DNA of 5,864 nt from CAZMCT01 sp964564785 (GTDB lineage Bacteria; Planctomycetota; Phycisphaerae; UBA1845; Fen-1342). Below, one piece after another: positions 3,297-5,864 of this stretch. Numbering within the stretch: position 1 is the first letter of the stretch; each line of letters begins with the position of its first letter. Both the position numbers and the translations under genes were made by a program. The stretch is taken from positions 1 to 5,864 of the forward strand of contig CAZMCT010000174.1 in the NCBI GenBank assembly GCA_964564785.1. Direction: 5' to 3'. Under the pieces are notes generated by a model. The model was given only the letters and a program-made list of their open reading frames with translations. It did no database searches and was not told where the DNA came from.

Positions 3297-5795
3297 TTAC
3301 GGGCACTGACCCGTGGTGAGGCAGTTGACGAACGGGTTGATGTCGTCGAACCCGACCGTGCCGCTGCCGTTGATGTCGCCGTTGAGGATGTCGCAGCCCG
3401 GATGCAGGTTCTGCCAGCCGGTCGGGTCGGTCAGGGCCTGCACGAACGGGTTGATGTCGCCGAAGTTGACGACCCCGTCGCAGTTCATGTCACCGGTCAG
3501 GCCGGCACCGGGCGACGTCGTCGCGCACGCGGGGCTCGAGAGCGCGGTCTCCGTCCCCACACTGTTGCGGGCCTTGACGGCGAAGCAGTACTGGGTGTTG
3601 CTCTGGAGGCCCTGCACGGTGATCGTCGCCCAGCTCCCGTCCGTCTGCCACACGGCGGCCGAACTCGGTTGACCGCTGCCATTGACGTACTTGCCGTTCC
3701 AGCTCGGGTCGCTTGTGACCACTTGGATGGCGAACTCCGTCTCGGCCGGGTTGGCACCCGGGACCACGTCGACGTCCAGCGTGTTGCTGGTGGGATTGCC
3801 TACGGTCGGGGCCGCGGGGACCGCGGCCAGGGTGACGGCTACGGCCGGGCCGACGTACACCGTCTCGATTCCGGCCTGATTGCGAGCCTTTACCTGGAAC
3901 GCGTAGCTGGTATTCGGCGTCAGCCCGGTCGCCGTGTCGCTCGTCGTCTGAACCCACTGGTTCAGGCCCGTGTCGCCGCCGGGCGTCGTGGAGTCGAAGT
4001 ACACGCCGGACTGGCCGACGGTCAGATTGGTCAGCGGACCGGTCGCGGTCAGCGTGATGCTGGACACGGTGATGTCGCTGACCGTCAGCCCGGCCGGGGT
4101 CTCGATCAGCGTTGCCTGGCTGGCGGAGCCGCTGAACGGCGTCTCGACGCCGCCCTGGTTGCGGGCCTTCACCTGGAAGGTGTAGCTCGTGTTCGGGGCC
4201 AGATCAGTGGCGGTGTCGGTCGTGACCTGAACCCACTGGTTGATTCCGCCGTCTCCGCCCGCGGTGGTGGAGTCGAACCACAGGCCGGACTGGAGGAGCG
4301 TGAGGTTCGTGAACGTGCCGGTCGCGTTGAGCACGATCGAGTTCGTCGTGGTCGCGCCGAAGGTGAGGCCGGCCGGCGTCTCGATGAAGGTGTAGGTCGT
4401 GGCCTCGGTCGAGAACTGCGTCTCGTTCGGGGGATTGGCGCTGTCGCGCGCGTTGACGCGGTAGGTGTAGCTCGTGTTCGGTGACAGGCCGAGGTCCTGG
4501 TAGAACGACGAGCTGACCCAGCCGCTGTCGGTCCCGCCCGCGCCGCCCGAGACGAAATCGAACTGGTACTGCACGGGCGGCGACTGCGTGTCGGTGGCGG
4601 TGGTCGCGGTCATCGACAGCGCCGTCGTGCCGAAGGCCGCGGGCGGGACGGACCACGTCATGGGATTGGGCGTCGGCGGGGTCGTGTCCACCACCACCTC
4701 GCCATAGATCGCGATGATCCCGGCGATGTCGTCGGCGTGCAACGTCCGCTTCAAGGTCTCGCACAAGTTCACGTAGCCGTACATCGTCTTCTGCGTGTCG
4801 CCCCCCCCGTACAGGTCGCCCAGGCACAGAAAGTGGCCGAATTCGTGCGTGGCCACGTTCCAGATGTCCATCTTGTTGCCGCCGCAGGTGCCGCTGCCGT
4901 TCCACCACGTGTAGTTCAGGTCGTTGAAGACCAGGTCGCACTCGGTGATGTTGTTCCCGCTCTGCCAGTAGTACGTCGCCGCCACATACTCACCGCCGTC
5001 CGGCGGCGTGGTGTCGAAATACACCAGGTTGATGTTGTTGAACGTCACGGCCGTGCCCGAGCTTTCACCGCCGTAGCTGAAGATGAAATCCGCACCGGCG
5101 TTGTTCCATGCGGCCGTGCCGTTGTTCAGTTGGGTGCGCTGCGACTCCGCGTTGCCCGCCGAGCCGTCCACGCAGTTCGCGTTGATCACGTAGTTCTCGC
5201 CCATCGGCTGCGGTTTGTAGGTCCAGTCCGGGCCGCACAGCGCATAGCGCGACTCGTCGAGCGGCAGCGCGAACGGGCCGCTGTAGGGCGCGAGCTCCGG
5301 CAGTTCGGTCCCGTCCGGCAGCGCGCGGGCGACCTGCGCGAGGAGCGTTGCCAGGGGCTGCCGCGATTCCGGGATGATGCGCCGGCAGGCGGGCGCCATC
5401 TGCACGACGTCCGTGCCATCCGTCAGAAACGCCCCCTGAAACGACTCGACCAGGCGGATCTCGTTGTCACCAAGGAACAGCAGCACGTGATCGCCGGGCT
5501 GGAACACCGGGAGCACGGACACGTACAACGTCTCATCGCCGACCGTCCCGCCGCTCAGCTCGATAATCTCCGTGCCGCAACCGTGCCCGGTCAGATACTG
5601 ACCGACCTGAACCACGACGCGGCTGCGGATCAGCCCGTCCTCCCAGAAGCTCGTGACCTCTGCCACGTCACCGATGACAATCTGGCTTGCGGCGGCCGTA
5701 AGCTCCGCCACAGTCCGCGGCTCAACGGCGGCCTGTGCGGGCGGGGCGAGCAGAGCGATCAAAGCCAGGCATGCAAAGAAAGCAGTGCGAGTCAT
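3297..5795 (-). CDS. Secreted modular matrixin-like metallopeptidase with FnIII-like repeats and a dockerin-like tail
   Basis: The product is an 832-residue exported protein. Residues 1-22 are a signal peptide (hydrophobic core FFACLALIALLA, then A-Q-A). Residues about 24-170 form a beta-rich domain of the kind that precedes bacterial secreted matrixins. The catalytic domain spans about 190-366. It has HEFGHFLCLGD (317-327), so H317 and H321 plus D327 are likely zinc ligands and E318 the base; TMYGY (337-341) supplies the metzincin Met-turn at M338. Four fibronectin-III-like modules follow at about 370-470, 471-563, 564-656 and 657-762. The tail (766-832) carries two 12-residue calcium loops: D769, N771, D773, N777, D780; and D807, N809, S811, D818. 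Each loop leads into INPFV. Such tails suggest protein-protein attachment or surface display, but no cohesin partner is visible. The ATG at 5795 has GGAG eight bases upstream. I infer degradation of an extracellular protein; the substrate is unknown. Confidence 0.88.
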   Translation of the reverse strand: MTRTAFFACLALIALLAPPAQAAVEPRTVAELTAAASQIVIGDVAEVTSFWEDGLIRSRVVVQVGQYLTGHGCGTEIIELSGGTVGDETLYVSVLPVFQPGDHVLLFLGDNEIRLVESFQGAFLTDGTDVVQMAPACRRIIPESRQPLATLLAQVARALPDGTELPELAPYSGPFALPLDESRYALCGPDWTYKPQPMGENYVINANCVDGSAGNAESQRTQLNNGTAAWNNAGADFIFSYGGESSGTAVTFNNINLVYFDTTPPDGGEYVAATYYWQSGNNITECDLVFNDLNYTWWNGSGTCGGNKMDIWNVATHEFGHFLCLGDLYGGGDTQKTMYGYVNLCETLKRTLHADDIAGIIAIYGEVVVDTTPPTPNPMTWSVPPAAFGTTALSMTATTATDTQSPPVQYQFDFVSGGAGGTDSGWVSSSFYQDLGLSPNTSYTYRVNARDSANPPNETQFSTEATTYTFIETPAGLTFGATTTNSIVLNATGTFTNLTLLQSGLWFDSTTAGGDGGINQWVQVTTDTATDLAPNTSYTFQVKARNQGGVETPFSGSASQATLIETPAGLTVSDITVSSITLTATGPLTNLTVGQSGVYFDSTTPGGDTGLNQWVQTTSDTATGLTPNTSYAFQVKARNQAGIETVYVGPAVAVTLAAVPAAPTVGNPTSNTLDVDVVPGANPAETEFAIQVVTSDPSWNGKYVNGSGQPSSAAVWQTDGSWATITVQGLQSNTQYCFAVKARNSVGTETALSSPACATTSPGAGLTGDMNCDGVVNFGDINPFVQALTDPTGWQNLHPGCDILNGDINGSGTVGFDDINPFVNCLTTGQCP
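3328..3464 (-). repeat. Dockerin-like calcium-loop duplication
   Basis: A 23-base stretch at 3328-3350 recurs at 3442-3464 with one difference, offset by 114 bases (38 codons). It encodes the two copies of D-I-N-P-F-V that follow each calcium loop. This is the usual internal duplication of type-I-dockerin-like modules, conserved here at DNA level as well as protein level. Confidence 0.7.
3828..4385 (-). repeat. Tandem pair of 93-residue fibronectin-III-like modules
   Basis: Codons for residues 471-563 (4385-4107) and 564-656 (4106-3828) form a head-to-tail duplication of 279 bases each. About 62 of 93 residues are identical by hand alignment. Both begin IETPAGLT and share QSG, FDSTT, NQWVQ, PNTSY and FQVKARNQ. 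The flanking modules at 370-470 and 657-762 are more distant relatives. The closeness of the middle pair points to a more recent duplication. Confidence 0.75.
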
Positions 5796-5803
5796 GGGTG
5801 CAT

Positions 5804-5807
5804 CTCC
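5804..5807 (-). promoter_or_regulatory. Ribosome binding site of the large peptidase gene
   Basis: GGAG on the minus strand lies eight bases before the ATG at 5795. The 45 bases further upstream contain an AT-richer patch (5812-5830) that could hold a -10 box, but I cannot pick a convincing promoter. Confidence 0.6.
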
Positions 5808-5864
5808 GCAGCTAAATGACTATTCGTAATCACGCGACGGCTTTCGGTCGTTGGCGTAGCCGGG

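Noticed and set aside
1995..4484. 829-codon open frame on the plus strand
   Set aside because: It lies antisense across the DUF1570 gene, the intergenic gap and part of the large peptidase gene. Its composition (Val/Ala/Arg/Gly/Asp-rich, no motif) is that of a GC-rich antisense shadow, while the minus-strand frames have clear family motifs and ribosome binding sites.
4737..5819. 360-codon open frame on the plus strand
   Set aside because: It is antisense to the N-terminal and catalytic parts of the large peptidase, with no recognisable domain or ribosome binding site.

Overview
The window is GC-rich bacterial DNA, most likely from a planctomycete, probably of the Phycisphaerae. That assignment is inferred from protein content. 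The largest gene ends in a two-loop dockerin-like calcium repeat with the 'INPFV' signature that I associate with Phycisphaerae secreted proteins. A second gene is a DUF1570/peptidase-MA-like protein, a family expanded in planctomycetes. The third is a short-form adenosylhomocysteinase like those of planctomycetes and archaea. Nothing in the window names a species.

Layout from left to right. Bases 1-126 hold the last 41 codons of a plus-strand membrane protein that starts outside the window. Bases 127-519 have no gene; this stretch lies between two convergent genes and is rich in hairpins, three of which abut each other directly after the next gene's stop codon. The other three genes are all on the minus strand and read right to left. 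Adenosylhomocysteinase (ahcY) runs 1872 to 520 and has its own promoter-like sequence and a 68-base leader with a hairpin. An exported DUF1570 metallopeptidase-like protein runs 3065 to 2028 from a GTG start with a good ribosome binding site and a TATACT -10 box. A large exported modular metallopeptidase runs 5795 to 3297: signal peptide, beta-rich N-terminal domain, matrixin-like catalytic domain, four fibronectin-III-like repeats, dockerin-like tail. The gaps of 155 and 231 bases between the minus-strand genes, and the promoter candidates inside them, suggest separate transcription units rather than a tight operon.

No obvious pathway joins the genes. ahcY is a housekeeping enzyme of the methyl cycle, while its two upstream neighbours are both predicted secreted zinc peptidases. 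I see no mobile element with a transposase, no CRISPR array, no tRNA or rRNA, and no convincing new multi-gene system.

The most unusual observation is an 84-base in-frame insertion in ahcY. It adds 28 Arg/Ala/Ser/Pro-rich residues to an otherwise well conserved enzyme, is flanked by a 5-base direct repeat (CGGCC), has imperfect inverted ends, and shares a 16-base motif (15 of 16 bases) with the intergenic DNA at 3250-3265. It looks like a small palindromic or REP-like dispersed element that landed in a coding sequence and is tolerated as an added loop.
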